In this document: in pieces, positions 52,011-64,000 of the stretch
Position numbering within the stretch: position 1 is the first letter of the stretch
Layout of the letters: the number at the start of each line of letters is the position of its first letter
Origin: Aphis gossypii
Lineage: Eukaryota; Arthropoda; Insecta; Hemiptera; Aphididae
Assembly (NCBI RefSeq): GCF_020184175.1
Contig: NC_065531.1
Location: 37,469,213-37,533,212 of the forward strand
Length of the DNA stretch: 64,000 bases
Reading direction: 5' to 3'
Made by a program: the position numbers and the translations under genes
Notes under the pieces: model-generated
Told to the model about the DNA's origin: nothing
What the model saw: only the letters and a program-made list of their open reading frames with translations
Database searches by the model: none

Positions 52011-53318
52011 CAGTGCGTCCCCAAAGACTGGACCATCCTTAGTATATCAGTAGAAAATCGATATATTTATGTGCAATTTTTTTACGGTTATAACTTATAA
52101 CTTATTACTAATAAGTATGAACATTTTCATTAAATGCATAATATTAGATTTTGTTTTTCCAAATTCAAAAATTTTCAAAACAATTGGGTATGCAATTAAG
52201 TTTAATACATTTTCATGATAGCCGTTTTGTTAAAAATAGTTCAAATTAAGTTCAATAGTTAAAAAAATAATAAAATATATTAAAATTTAATAAAACCGAT
52301 CATGTTGAAAAAAATATATTCTTGAATTTCTAAGAATAATAAAGTAGTTATGTTACATAGCAAAACACAAATCGCATGATTTAATCAATCTCAATGCTGA
52401 TTTTCTGTAACAATCTGTAAATATTTAATTATTAGTTAAGCTTTCATTTCATTTAAGATTAAAAAATTTCAATTTTTGATAAACAGTATTTTGTATTTGA
52501 ATTCATAATAAATCAAAAAAGAAAAAAAAAATTCACATTTCAATAATAAAATACCTATTTTAGCCAGATAATACTTATATATACCTAGTTAAAGTTTTGA
52601 TTTGAATAAAAAAAACAATAGTTGAGTATCATCGTTTACCGAACAGTGAAACTGGCTAACTATTTTTAAGTATTTTAATTATCGCGATGTTAACTTAAAA
52701 TTACGTAATTGGACATAATCTTACCGTTATAAATGTAATTAATAATAATGCCTACATATATCGCAAGTTTTGTAAATTATAATGAAAATTATTCACTTAT
52801 GCTCTTTTATTTAAAGCTATTAGTGTCGTACGTATTGTACGCTCTGATGTCTTTATTTATAACCTTTTTTGTTTTGTACTTATTTTGTTAAACTTTTAAA
52901 AATGAGACTTACTTTCTCAGAAAATGAGTACATTTACACTGTGAAAAATTATTTCAGTAACAACGAAAGTCATAGACAAGCTGCTTACAGCTATGAAATT
53001 AAATATTCCGATCGTAAAAAACCATAGTTCAATGTTATCAACAGATTAATGTCTCGGTTTTGGAAACAGGTAAAATTGTGTTATTCTCGAGTCCTCAAGT
53101 TAAAATAATTTACAACAACTTTTTTTCTAAAGAAATTCGTAAATATAATAGCATATATAATTTTTATTGATAACTTTAAAATTTTCGAAAAAAAAAAACG
53201 AATCTTATGCCATTCAATCAGAATTTTCATACTGATTACTATAAAGAAAAAACGCATTTAAATATATACATTTTCTACAGAAATACTAAGGGTGATACAG
53301 GACTTTTGGGACATAGTA
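52011..53318. mobile_element. Mariner-like DNA transposon, deleted and decayed (about 1.3 kb)
   Basis: The left end CAGTGCGTCCCCAAAGACTG is followed by CCATCCTTAGTATATCAGTAG. The reverse complement of the right end reads TACTATGTCCCAAAAGTCCT, then CACCCTTAGTATTTCTGTAG. This makes imperfect terminal inverted repeats of about 45 bases. TA dinucleotides flank both ends (52009-52010 and 53319-53320), as expected of Tc1/mariner insertion. The total length matches a mariner, but the only coding trace is the transposase-type helix-turn-helix segment at 52902. The rest is stop-rich A+T sequence, so the element cannot move itself. Confidence 0.75.
52902..53129 (+). pseudogene. Transposase N-terminal helix-turn-helix fragment (DUF4817-like), broken by a stop
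   Basis: ATG at 52902 opens MRLTFSENEYIYTVKNYF with HRQAAYSYEIKYSDRKKP, then an in-frame TAG at 53025-53027. Beyond it the same frame continues FNVINRLMSRFWKQ before further stops. The pattern (F..NEY.....Y, then a Y..KY..R..P segment and a RL helix) matches the DNA-binding helix-turn-helix found in mariner-type transposases and in DUF4817 proteins of insects. The DDE/D catalytic domain is absent. Confidence 0.6.
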
Positions 53319-54631
53319 TATAATATATATATTCATATAACAACGTGGATCAAGAAAAAATCTTCCTGGCAGACAAAATCTCAATGGGATGATGAGATCT
53401 TTACTGCTCAAAGCTGAACAAAATATTTCCATTTTTTTGTTTTTTGTTTGGGAATACAAAATAAAATAAAATCTGAGACTAAAGACTAAAAAAGTACTCA
53501 AAACTTAACTTCTGTATATTTTACGATTATAAATAAGTATTATCGTGATAAAATAACAATTTTAAGCTATGCTTTCATGTACGTCTTGATGCCTAAATAA
53601 TTAATATAATGATATAATATTGTGTTAGTAAGTAAAACAAATAAAGTTACCACGGATTTAAAAAAAATAATGTATACTTTTAATTCACTTAATATTTGTT
53701 GCTTACGTTGCTTACGTTAAAATAGCTCATATTTTTATATATTTTGACAAGCCATTTTAGCGTTCATTAACCATTGTGCAAAAACTTATTGATTGTACAT
53801 TATTATCTGAGTATAAACTTAAACTTCATTTTATATAAAATGAATTCAAGCTCATATTAGTTCATTAATATAATTGTATAAGTCGACTAACATAAGCTTT
53901 TAATATTGTGTGATGACTGAATAGAATAATCAAGAACAATTATTAATTGAGACATTAAAACTGCATTTTATCAAGATTTGTTTTTTTTTTTGTTTTGTTT
54001 TCAATGATTTTCCCGTAACAAATATTTTACAATATTATATTATTTAACCTTGTCATCGGCATCGACAATAACAATATTATAGTTTTGGTTTGTTTTTTTT
54101 TTAATTTTGGAAGGTAGCTCCTTTAAAATACAATAACTAGCAACTAAATATACATTCATACTAAAATTTGAATAAACTCGTGTTAATAATTTCTTCCGGC
54201 ATACAATGAATTAGTACAGAAGTCCCTAACTTTTATATTTATTTTGCAACAATTGTAAAGTATTCTATGTCTCAGCTAATTTGAAGAAAATTTTTCAAGT
54301 TTAAATGTATTCTTTTCTTATTCCGTTCACGTGGTTATTTTAGATAATTGTGCGGTCTTTATGATGTGTTAATTGTTCTACTTATATTATTTTTATAATT
54401 AATATTTTTTTATTGTTGAAACTTCCTCTTGACTTTTTATTATTTCAAAATTCCTGTATGCAATTATCGATACTGATAGCTTCCTTAATACCAACAGTGG
54501 ATTAATAATTGTTTAGTGAAATTTTGTAATGCGTGAATGCGTTTCAATCTAAGTTGAATAGTTCATTAGGTAATTAAATTACCTATTTATACGTTGGTCT
54601 TTTAGTTTTCAAAAAAAAACATTACCATGTT
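53319..54631. other. A+T-rich non-coding DNA between two mobile elements
   Basis: Nothing recognisable. A 71-codon minus-strand frame (53286-53501) straddles the mariner end and is a by-product of it. Confidence 0.5.
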
Positions 54632-54639
54632 ATTGGGTT

Positions 54640-54803
54640 TAGGGGCGTGCTCAGTTTTTTCCAATGGGGGGGGGGGCGATGAGGGGGTGAACTGTATTTT
54701 GTTTTGTTGATTGTCATAGACAAAACATGTATAAATTAATAAGAAAAAAAGTGTATGGGGGGATATGACACCATCACCTCCCCCCCCCGTGAGCACGCCC
54801 CTG
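54640..54803. mobile_element. hAT-type MITE, 164 bp, with 8-bp target site duplication
   Basis: Ends TAGGGGCGTGCTCA and TGAGCACGCCCCTG are inverted repeats of 14 bases with one mismatch, at the outermost base. They are flanked by a perfect 8-bp duplication ATTGGGTT (54632-54639 and 54804-54811). Just inside the ends lie a run of 11 G (left) and about 10 C (right). The near-perfect ends suggest a fairly recent insertion. Open frames crossing it on both strands come from the G and C runs and are not genes. Confidence 0.92.
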
Positions 54804-54811
54804 ATTGGGTT

Positions 54812-57800
54812 TCATTACACGTCAAGTATTATTTGTCTACATCAAAACAACTATATTGTTTTTTATTTATTTATTCATAATTATTTTAATATTACCATTC
54901 TAAATAAATTTAGTGGTGGAAATATTAGTATTCATATTAATATCTGTAGCATTTAACAGTTTTTAAATATAAATATGTTAGCAATGCACTTAAAAAAATC
55001 AGTAATCATACCTACTTTCTATAGAATTTCCAATTAGAAGTGTTTATAATAAATTAAAACAACATAGAACTTGTGTAAGTAATGTTATTTCATAGATATA
55101 AACTATTGTACAAAAAAAAATCTAAATATTTATATTAAATATTAGTTATATAACTATAATATTATATAGTTCATAGTGTATAACATAGACTCTACTATAA
55201 ACTATTTATCGTATTTTATGAGTTTTCATTTATATTTGATACATTTCATAATAATATATAAATGAACATTATAATCAGTTAAAAATATTTTTGATAACTA
55301 TCAAAGACAATTACGACAACAGTTATTTACTTATTATAAGAGAAAATATACAAATTTAAAAACAACTAACTCTTTTGTCTCGTAAAATAAAAAATAGTTA
55401 AATTTAAAATTTTTTTTTTTATTATTTGAAAGATTAAAACTTAATGTCAGTCAAATTCGACTACAATTAAATATTTTAATTTCAGTTTTAATAATTGAAT
55501 ATATTATATCACATAATTTTTTTGTGTTTTTAAAATATATATTTTTTCGAAATTATTTAAAGTTAATTATGGTTTAATGTGGCATGAATTAAGTTGTTTT
55601 TTTAATTTCAAATAAGAAAATAAATGCCCAAAATCCGACAGTCGTGTGGATTTTTGCTTGTAATAACATTTGTGGTCATTGCATAGGTTTTATTTTATTT
55701 TTCCATACAGCTTAATACTTAGTGTATGTCCTCTCATGCCATGTAACTATAAATTTCTTCAATAATCTTTTATAATAATCTATTAATAAACAACAAGCTT
55801 GGATAGTTTTAAGTATAAATTAAAGTATATAATATAAAAGAAAAAAAATAATATTTAAATTAACAATTTCTACGCTACATAATGAAACTTGCAAAATTAA
55901 TTAAACCCAATTCTGAAATAGGTTAAACATAACTCAACATTACCTGGTTTATAACGTGTGTTAGTTCTTAAGCAATTTTAGCTTCTCTTATTTATATTAT
56001 GCTTAGCCAAACCAACTCTTAATAAAATAACGCTCGTCACAGTCTATGTGAACGATAAGGAAATATTGAACAACGAAATGATCCAGTTAATGCTGTTAAA
56101 CACTTTCTAATGGTATACTAAATAATATTTTACAGTTAATGAAACGCAATTTGTATATATATATACAATTTTGCTTAAGCCAAATAACCTTTGATCATTT
56201 ATTTTTTGATGTCATAAAAATTCCAAATTTTACCAAAGCCGAATATTTAATGTTTGACAAGCGACTTACTTAGATTCTTTTTATACACAAAAGGAGATTC
56301 TTAAGCTAACTAAAAAAAAAACTTACTTCACTATCTACTCTCTAAATCTTTAAGACTACACATCAGATCATATCACAGATCTTCATACTACACTAAATAT
56401 TTACAAACCTTTTTTTAGACCATTATAACTATATGAACTATATAATAAGTTATCCGCATTTCGGGATTCCACAAAAAATAGAATCTAGTTAAAAATCAAA
56501 CTTAATAAAGAAAAACTTTCGATCATATTAGAAATGCTCCTTATATAATATCTGAAAACAAATCCTGTAAACAAATTGCCATTCTCATGTTCTAGAAGAA
56601 ACTATCTGTAACTTATATTGTCGCAACCACTGTTCAATACAATATCATTAAAATACTTTAGTCCAAAGGAACTATGGCCAAAAACTCATCTTAAAAAATG
56701 TTTTCCTGTGAAATTCTATGAGACTTATAACCAAAATATATATTCTCCAAAAATATTATTACTTAAAGTCTACATTTATTTTAACACATAAACGTATTGG
56801 ACATTATTATGTTATTTAGATTGTGTAATAAAAATTAAAAAATAATAAAAATGTAATAATTATTTTATAAAATTAAAAACATTACAGGTTGGTTAATTGT
56901 TGTTACATACACGTTTTCAACATAATGTAATAACATGCAATACTATCTATTTATTTATGTCTTATATTTCATATTTTCAATATAACAATATACTATGTTA
57001 TGCAACTAAAATACAAGCTTAATTAAAAATAAGCACATATTATTAAAATATAAATAATTTTGAAACCATTTAATTCACTAAATGTTATTTACTCAGTAAT
57101 TCAGTATAATTAGAATATTATAAATAAATAATTTATTTTAAAAGTTACACATTTTGTTAATTAATTCTGTTTTTTTCCTTTTTTTTTGTATAGCTTTCAA
57201 ACTAAATAATTAATCTAACACATTAATCCCAGGGAAACAGTTATTTTTTTAATGTTAAACCTATTCGTTAAAAAATAAGATCATTTTTTTTTTTATTTTA
57301 CTGAATGATATTCCATTTTTCGTAATAAGTTATCTTATAAAATAAATGGTTGTTGTTAACCCTGTTTAATTTGTTTAACAAGGTCGTTAAAATATAAATA
57401 TTTTATTATGAAGCTAAAAAAAATTCACAGAAGAAATACTTACTAAAACTAATTATCACTAATTGTTATTCAAAAAAAAAAAAAATGTTTTTTTTTTTTT
57501 ACATCACACAATACTTAGATTAATGTATGTTATTATAGTATCTAAAGTCAGGCCAAAATATTTTTTATCCATACAATTATTATTCTAGCTCAACGGATTG
57601 ATATTGATTGCTAGTGGTGTAGCTGTTCTGTTTTACTATATATTATATTTAAAAAGTATTTTATTATCTGCATACCTAAATTGATTAATTTGAAAACAAG
57701 GTTAGGTATATCAAATTAACTAATAATACAGAATTTTAAATCATCTATTTTGTATTCAAAAACTCTATTTAAGCTCCATCTTTATAACATAATTTTATAA

Positions 57801-60779
57801 TCTCTTTTATGCGTTGTGATATGTGTATACTAAATTCTATCAAGTTTATTTTTGTTCTTGCAATATTTAAAAATATTTTGCTTTGTGTGTTAAATAAAAT
57901 GTATTGGAAATCATTTTCATTGTGTGTCTTTATTTTTTAGAAAACCTCGAGAGAATATTCCCTCTAACATAGTCTTATTCACGATCTTCAGATGGGACAC
58001 CCAATGGCTCACACCTGTTTAGAAAATATCTCATAGGACACCGATTTTTTAATGGCTGTATCTATCCGTATATAAGATGACACCTTTCCGTTTCCTATTT
58101 CATTATCAATGAGCTTACTTTTCGTTGAAATTGTGGGGAAGTAATTCCACTCTTTTTTTTTATTCGTAGGTCATTTAGTGATCATTAAGTCTTTTTTATT
58201 TAGTGGTGCTAATTTATCCTAGTTCATACTAAAAAATAATAAAATAATAATTAATTATAGTAATAATAATGTTAAGATGTACGGTTAAAACCATACAAGC
58301 AAATTTTGTTCAATGTAGTTAAGCTCAAACTACAGTAAACAGTGACTAGATGACTATTGGCCTTGTTAGGGAAATGCATACTAGCATAAAATATGAAAGA
58401 TTTATAATAATAATACAATGCGCTATATGGTGCAATTCAGCAAAAAGAATTAATTATACAATTTTTACAGTCACATCGAAAACAGAAATTATTGAACTCA
58501 ATAAATTGGTAAACGATGTCATGATTTTGCATCTCAGCAATTACACATGATAATGCATTAAACTAAATATGTGTGTATTAATTATTTTATTTTATTTATG
58601 AATAGTAAAAAACTGTAATAATAAAATTGTTTTAATAGAAACCAACACACACGTTTGTTATTCTTATATAATTTATATAATAATTATATGTAATAATGAA
58701 AATTAAGGATTTAAATACCGAAATACAGTGAAATTTCTTTATAACGAAGTTGAATAAGCACCAAAAAAATTCGTAATATGGAGGAATTCATTAAATTGAA
58801 TTACATATTCATTAACAATGAAGATCATAGCTCTTAAAAATATTTCGTTAAAAAGAAAATATTGTAAAATGGAAGTTTGTTATATAGAAATTGCAATGTA
58901 TAATAAAAAATGATGAATTATTTAACAAATAATGACTAAAATATTAACTAAGTTCTGATTTTTAAAATAAAATTAGATTGTTTTCATCAGAAACGTTCTA
59001 AATAATTTCAATTTTAATATCAATAATAATTTTCTAAAAATCAACATAGAGTAGATCTTTACCAAAGAAATCTAAGAGATTATATAATTTATAGACAATA
59101 TACCAAGGTGAGATAAATAGTATGGTTGACGTATAAATGATTATTATTATTTAAGATTAACGTTAATACAGTTATAGATTTTGGAATAAACCGTGTAACA
59201 CTCTTAAGAGTATACAAGAATATTGTATTTATATTTCTGCATTAAAAAAAAAAAAATCTTCATGCCACAATTGATAATGCGTTGTACATATAATACTACA
59301 TTTTGTGGCTTGTATATAAGAATTTAAATTTGCATAATTGGTCAATGTATTTTTTAGGATAAAAATATAATGCTTATATTTTTATCCAAATATCTTTCAT
59401 GATACAGCATAATAATATTATAATATGCACATTGCACATGTTTATAAATGTTTCTTTTAGAATGAATATATTTGAACACATTATAATGTAATCACCGAAT
59501 AATATTATCAATTGAAGTATAACATAATAATGATTTGATAGATTACTTTTCTTTACTTTAATTTTGATAATCAACATTTAGAAAATAGTAATCACCGACT
59601 GAAATTTTATGACATTATATATATTATGTTCTACGGATTAAAAAATAATTAGAAAATTAAACTGGAGTGTCTATTAACGATATAGTTATTTTTTTAAAAA
59701 TAAAATTATGAATGATCAAGGTATTGATATAAAGTATTTTATCATGGGTATAAAACATAACTAAACTAAAAATTAAATTAAAAAAAAATCACAATAAATT
59801 CAGGAAAAATCTATTTTAAATTGTAATTATAATCTTTATAAATAGAAATATTATGATGTCAATAATTAAATTCCACATTATTGATTTCTGAGTTTATTTA
59901 AATAATATTTATTGTTTATTTCAAACCTATATTCATATTTTAAAACATTACCTCGAAATTATATTTATTTTCTTGGAAAATATACGACTTTCAAATATAT
60001 TATTTGGTTTTCATAGTTTACTCTATGAACATAAATATGAACATACGTGGAAATTATTTTGCGTTAATAGTTTTGAATATCGTATTATTATAATTTGATT
60101 CATTACTTCAAATATTTAATTTAAGAGGAACCCAATTATTTATCTTGATTATTTTGCCGTATTATTGATGATCAAATGATTAAAATATTTTTATTTAATC
60201 AATTCTGCCCGGGTCTAATACGTAAATGTGTATTACTAATATGTAAATGCATGCATGCGTAAACATTTAAAAATACAAATAAAAATGTTTTACTTTATAT
60301 GATAATAGTATAGTAATAGCATAAACAATGTAAACCAAATAATTTGATTTTCTTTGGTACTATAATTACAAATGTATTGAAAATGTGTCATAGTTAATAG
60401 CGAATAAGATGGTTTACTACGGCACATTCAATTATGTTTTACAGAAGTAAATAATTAAATAATTAATTTACTGTTATATGTTATATGTATAAAGTATGAA
60501 TAATATTTTTGTTTTTTGATTGTAAAAACGAAGAATAAAAAAGATAACTACAAATGTAGATATATATGTTAATCAGAAAAACGGTTATTTAAAAATAAAA
60601 AATGATTATAGTTTATAAATAATTATTATGATATTATGTACTTATCTATCTAGACGTGTTCATTGTTTATATGAGTAATTAAAGTTATCATATAATAAAA
60701 AGTATAAATTACCCACTGGAAATGAGAGGAAAATAAAAAAGATATCTCAAAACTTTGACTCTAAGACAAATAACAGTAC
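54812..60779. other. A+T-rich non-coding DNA with a possible decayed element
   Basis: The part at about 55985-56790 has a cytosine-containing, codon-like texture on the plus strand (for example FDVIKIPNFTKAEYLMFDK near 56208) broken by many stops, suggesting a dead coding sequence of a mobile element or gene. Near 57950-58110 a CTTTATTTTTTAG acceptor-like site precedes a short less A+T-rich stretch. Neither can be assigned. An 18-bp palindrome (TTGTATATATATATACAA) sits at 56151-56168. Confidence 0.35.
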
Positions 60780-60848
60780 CTACGCCTTCCGCAGTTTCGT
60801 TGATTCGGTTAATTTAAAATCGAAGTTTGGCACCCCGGGCTTTTCCAT
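60780..60848 (-). CDS. Short protein-like frame (22 codons), possible small exon or uORF
   Basis: Minus-strand ATG at 60848 reads MEKPGVPNFDFKLTESTKLR and ends at TAG 60782-60780, overlapping a donor-like TAG|GTACTG. Composition is GC-richer than its surroundings and the residues look protein-like. A stop lies seven codons upstream in frame, consistent with a true start. No family recognised. It may be chance, a remnant, or part of an exon with an unusual splice. Confidence 0.15.
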   Translation of the reverse strand: MEKPGVPNFDFKLTESTKLRKA

Positions 60849-63800
60849 TTTAGACAAACGTAATATTTAATTGCGTTATTGGTTTAATAATTGGCAAATT
60901 TAGCTGCAATAGCATAACGCCAAATGTTATCAAAACGATTTATTTTTAACACGAATATTATTTTAGTTTTCAAATGATACCTATACTTAATCAGTAATTT
61001 AGTTCGAAAATAATATTAATTTTTCGCCAAAGTTATCGTATTAATATTATAACGTTATCAGACCAAGTGCAAAAGATTTTTTTTTTAATTTTATTTCGCA
61101 ATTTTTTAATAGAAAACGATTAAAGACTACCTACTAAAGTATTATTGAATAATATGCTAGGTGTCATATATATTTTTACAAAAGTAAATAAACAAGCGGC
61201 GTTATTGCATTATGAGCTATAGTTGTATACTCTTGGTTGATTAAGTTAATTTATAAATTGTGTCAGTGTAATTATAATGTATCGTGTTCTTATAAGCTCA
61301 ACACATTTTATAATTAATCGTATTAAAAAAAAAAAACAAAGCAGATAATACAGACATAACAAAGTGGGCAAGTAGGTACCGCTTTGGTGTACTATAGGTG
61401 TCGAGTGTACCTCGTAATTGAGTAGTCCACTTTAATGTATGCATTAAATTTGAATTCAATCATAAATCATTATCTAAGTAAAGCGACTCTTTACCAAAGA
61501 GTATTAATGTCAGCCTACATTACAAAATGTATTTTACTTATATAGTGTTTATACTTTATATTACTATAGTTGTTATTCATTTTATAATTTTAGTAATAAA
61601 ATAGGTTGAATATAATTTTTTTTGAAAATTCGCATTTTTAATATTATTAATTATTATATTAGTAAATATTTATATAATTTATCATTTCTTCCATCATAAT
61701 TTTTTGAAAGTTTTTATTTTATGCCCTTGTTCTATTGACCACCAGTCTACGAACGCGCGCGAGGGCGTGTGTGTATTAATTTCATCAACACTTATTTTTC
61801 ATGTGATAAAAGTAGGTATATTATGGATGAACGTCTACTGTAATTGAATTCCAATCGAATAATGTAGATATATTATGTACATATTATATTCATTGAAATA
61901 ACTAAGCAATAAATTATCATCAGTTAGACATTATATGATTAAATCTTATTTTATCTATATCAGAACTCAAATGCTAGTCGTTTTAAAGTTTAAACATAGT
62001 AACTAGGTATATAACTGCGCCCTAGATCTTTATTTTTAACGGCCTTTAAATCATCAGGTTCCAAAATATATATCACAAGTTACGTGACATCGTACGCGCG
62101 TGTACTTGAAACAAAATGATTTGTTTTTTTTTCATTTTAACGGAAACGAGATTTTTAGCTGTTAACATTCATCTGAAAAACCACGTAAAGCAGATTTATG
62201 GAGATTTCGATAAAAAAAAACCCTATGGCATTTTCTAAAAACATTAAACCAAAATAAGACAAATACTCATATTTATAAAACTATTAAAAAATATATTCAT
62301 ATGGAAGGCATGCAGTTCAGTCACATATTCTATATGTGCAACTAGAAAATCTTCTACTTTTTTAAAATATAATAGGATTTTATTTTACAACCTATAATAA
62401 AAATAGTAACTGAAAATTTGAATCAAATATTAGAATTAAATACAATATAATAAAATATTTTATCACGAAATAGTTTTTTTTTTAAGTTTTTTATTATGTA
62501 TATAAATATATATATTATTGTAATAAACTGTTTTATATTTAAATTTTAATTAATTAATTAACATTAATTTTCGTACTTTTCTTGTGAATATCCATTTCAT
62601 ATATTTAATAAAATTACCGTTTCTGTGTAAAGCTTTTAAAATATCTATGAATATTAAAATTAATAAAAAATATAAAATGTTAAAGTTTAAGTTTTGCAAT
62701 GATGTTAACCAAAGAAAATAATAAATTTGACTAAATTCGACTACTCTAGAAAATACTATAACGCATTAATGATTCAAACTTGAGTCAGCGTATTTTAAGC
62801 TTTTTAATAAGCAGAATCTAGTAAACATTTATGTTAAATTTAAAATAGCGAAATAAGTCAATTTAATATTTTAAATACTGTGTTATATTTTTATTCAAAA
62901 GAATAATTTTAAAATAAGTACATTACCATAATCAATGCATGTACAAATATCCTTGAATAGCATTACTTTTAAACTCGCTTATTTTTTACTCATACTTAAC
63001 ATCATTATATAATATTATACAAATTAATTGTAATACTATTTTTTTTCAGTAAAAATAATTTTAAAAAGTTTAAGTAGCTGAATAAAATTATTCTATCTTA
63101 AAACATGTAAATTAAAAAATAATAATAATAATAATAATAATCGTTTTATATAATTTAGATACATGATAATATTATATGATTTTTTTCTCAGGCTGCATAC
63201 ATGGATAAGTACTACTTATTATGAATTCAATTTAATACACAATTGAATTCGTATGTAAACGTGATGTCAAATAATGCTATAAATATATTACTGAAGTCAT
63301 CTTTATTTATGAATATAATAATAATTTAAACAACATGAGATCTTATACTTATTAATTTGGATAAAAACTAAATTTGTCTCTAACGAATTTTAGATGCACC
63401 TATTTTGTTATTAATGTACATTGTTATCACCTATAAAATGATATTAAATAATATGTTTGACATTTTTTTTGTTGTTATTGACCACTTACCTATAATTGAT
63501 TATTGGGTGTTTATACTGACGTTATGTTGGCATTTATTTGATCATTAAATTAATTTTACGTTTGTATATCACGTTAACTTACGTATATTTTTTAATATAC
63601 AATTTATTATTATGTATGTCATACCACATTCAAAAATAAACATTTGATTTATTTGTTATAAGATGTAAGTTCAACCATGCATTCCAAGTTTATCTTTATC
63701 GTATTCATTACAGTAACCTATTTGATTTCTTGAAGATGAATTAATTATACTTATCAAATACCTGTAGGTAATGCGATAATATAAACTACGAACTTCTGCA

Positions 63801-64000
63801 GTTGATACATGTTTGCTTTCCTAAAACTAGGTTAATACTAATTCTTACTGATTCCAAAAATGTTCAAGTATAAATTATTTGAAATACTATTAGCATAAAC
63901 CATTTATATATATGTTTATCTGAAATCAGTAAACGATAAGAGAAATTAAATAAAAAAGGTTTTAATTTTTTTTTAATTATGTAAGTATATACTTTTTAAC
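60849..64000. other. A+T-rich non-coding DNA to the right end
   Basis: No gene recognised. Contains an (AAT)n tract at 63119-63141 and two small CG-containing patches (near 61752-61775 and 62090-62105). Confidence 0.5.
63119..63141. repeat. (AAT)n microsatellite
   Basis: About seven and a half perfect AAT units. Confidence 0.85.

Noticed and set aside
54602..54956. Open frames with poly-Gly and poly-Pro stretches
   Set aside because: The runs come from the G and C homopolymers inside the hAT MITE.

Overview
The window looks like nuclear DNA of a sap-feeding hemipteran insect, most likely an aphid. The evidence is strong A+T richness, abundant ATAATATTATTAT-type low-complexity sequence, short exons with GT..AG introns of about 90 to 1600 bases, hAT and mariner-type miniature elements, and two gene types typical of insects. 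There are no bacterial operons, no CRISPR array and no recognisable tRNA or rRNA gene. The species call is inference.

Two protein-coding genes can be reconstructed exon by exon. On the minus strand at the left end (about 509-3924) is a CRAL-TRIO (Sec14-like) lipid-transfer protein of the alpha-tocopherol transfer protein-like type. Five coding exons give 259 residues up to the phospholipid-pocket LP.DYGG motif. The last few tens of codons either lie beyond position 1 or come from reading through the last donor site. On the plus strand (24154-29410) is a secreted alpha/beta-hydrolase lipase of the pancreatic lipase/PLA1-like family. Eight exons, including a 19-base first coding exon, give 367 residues with the Ser155-Asp182-His246 triad. 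Each gene acts on hydrophobic ligands (transport, and hydrolysis), but they lie about 20 kb apart and diverge, so nothing shows that they work together.

Between them (about 4.6-24.1 kb) lies A+T-rich intergenic DNA. It holds simple repeats, a GC-richer block at 18.6-18.85 kb, and an unassigned cysteine-rich pair of overlapping reading frames at 8.2-8.6 kb.

From 29.6 kb to the right end no convincing multi-exon gene is visible. This half holds a degenerate hAT-like element (31843-32073), two clean hAT MITEs with perfect 8-bp target duplications (32957-33277 and 54640-54803), and a 1.3-kb mariner-like element (52011-53318) carrying a broken transposase helix-turn-helix segment. It also has two GC/CpG-richer, promoter-like blocks (about 42.1-43.3 kb and 51.2-52.0 kb) and a TATA-plus-ATG arrangement at 41.3-41.4 kb that could be the start of a gene running rightwards. 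No wholly new biological system was found. The most useful observations are the exon-level gene models, the mobile elements and the promoter-like islands in the gene-poor half.
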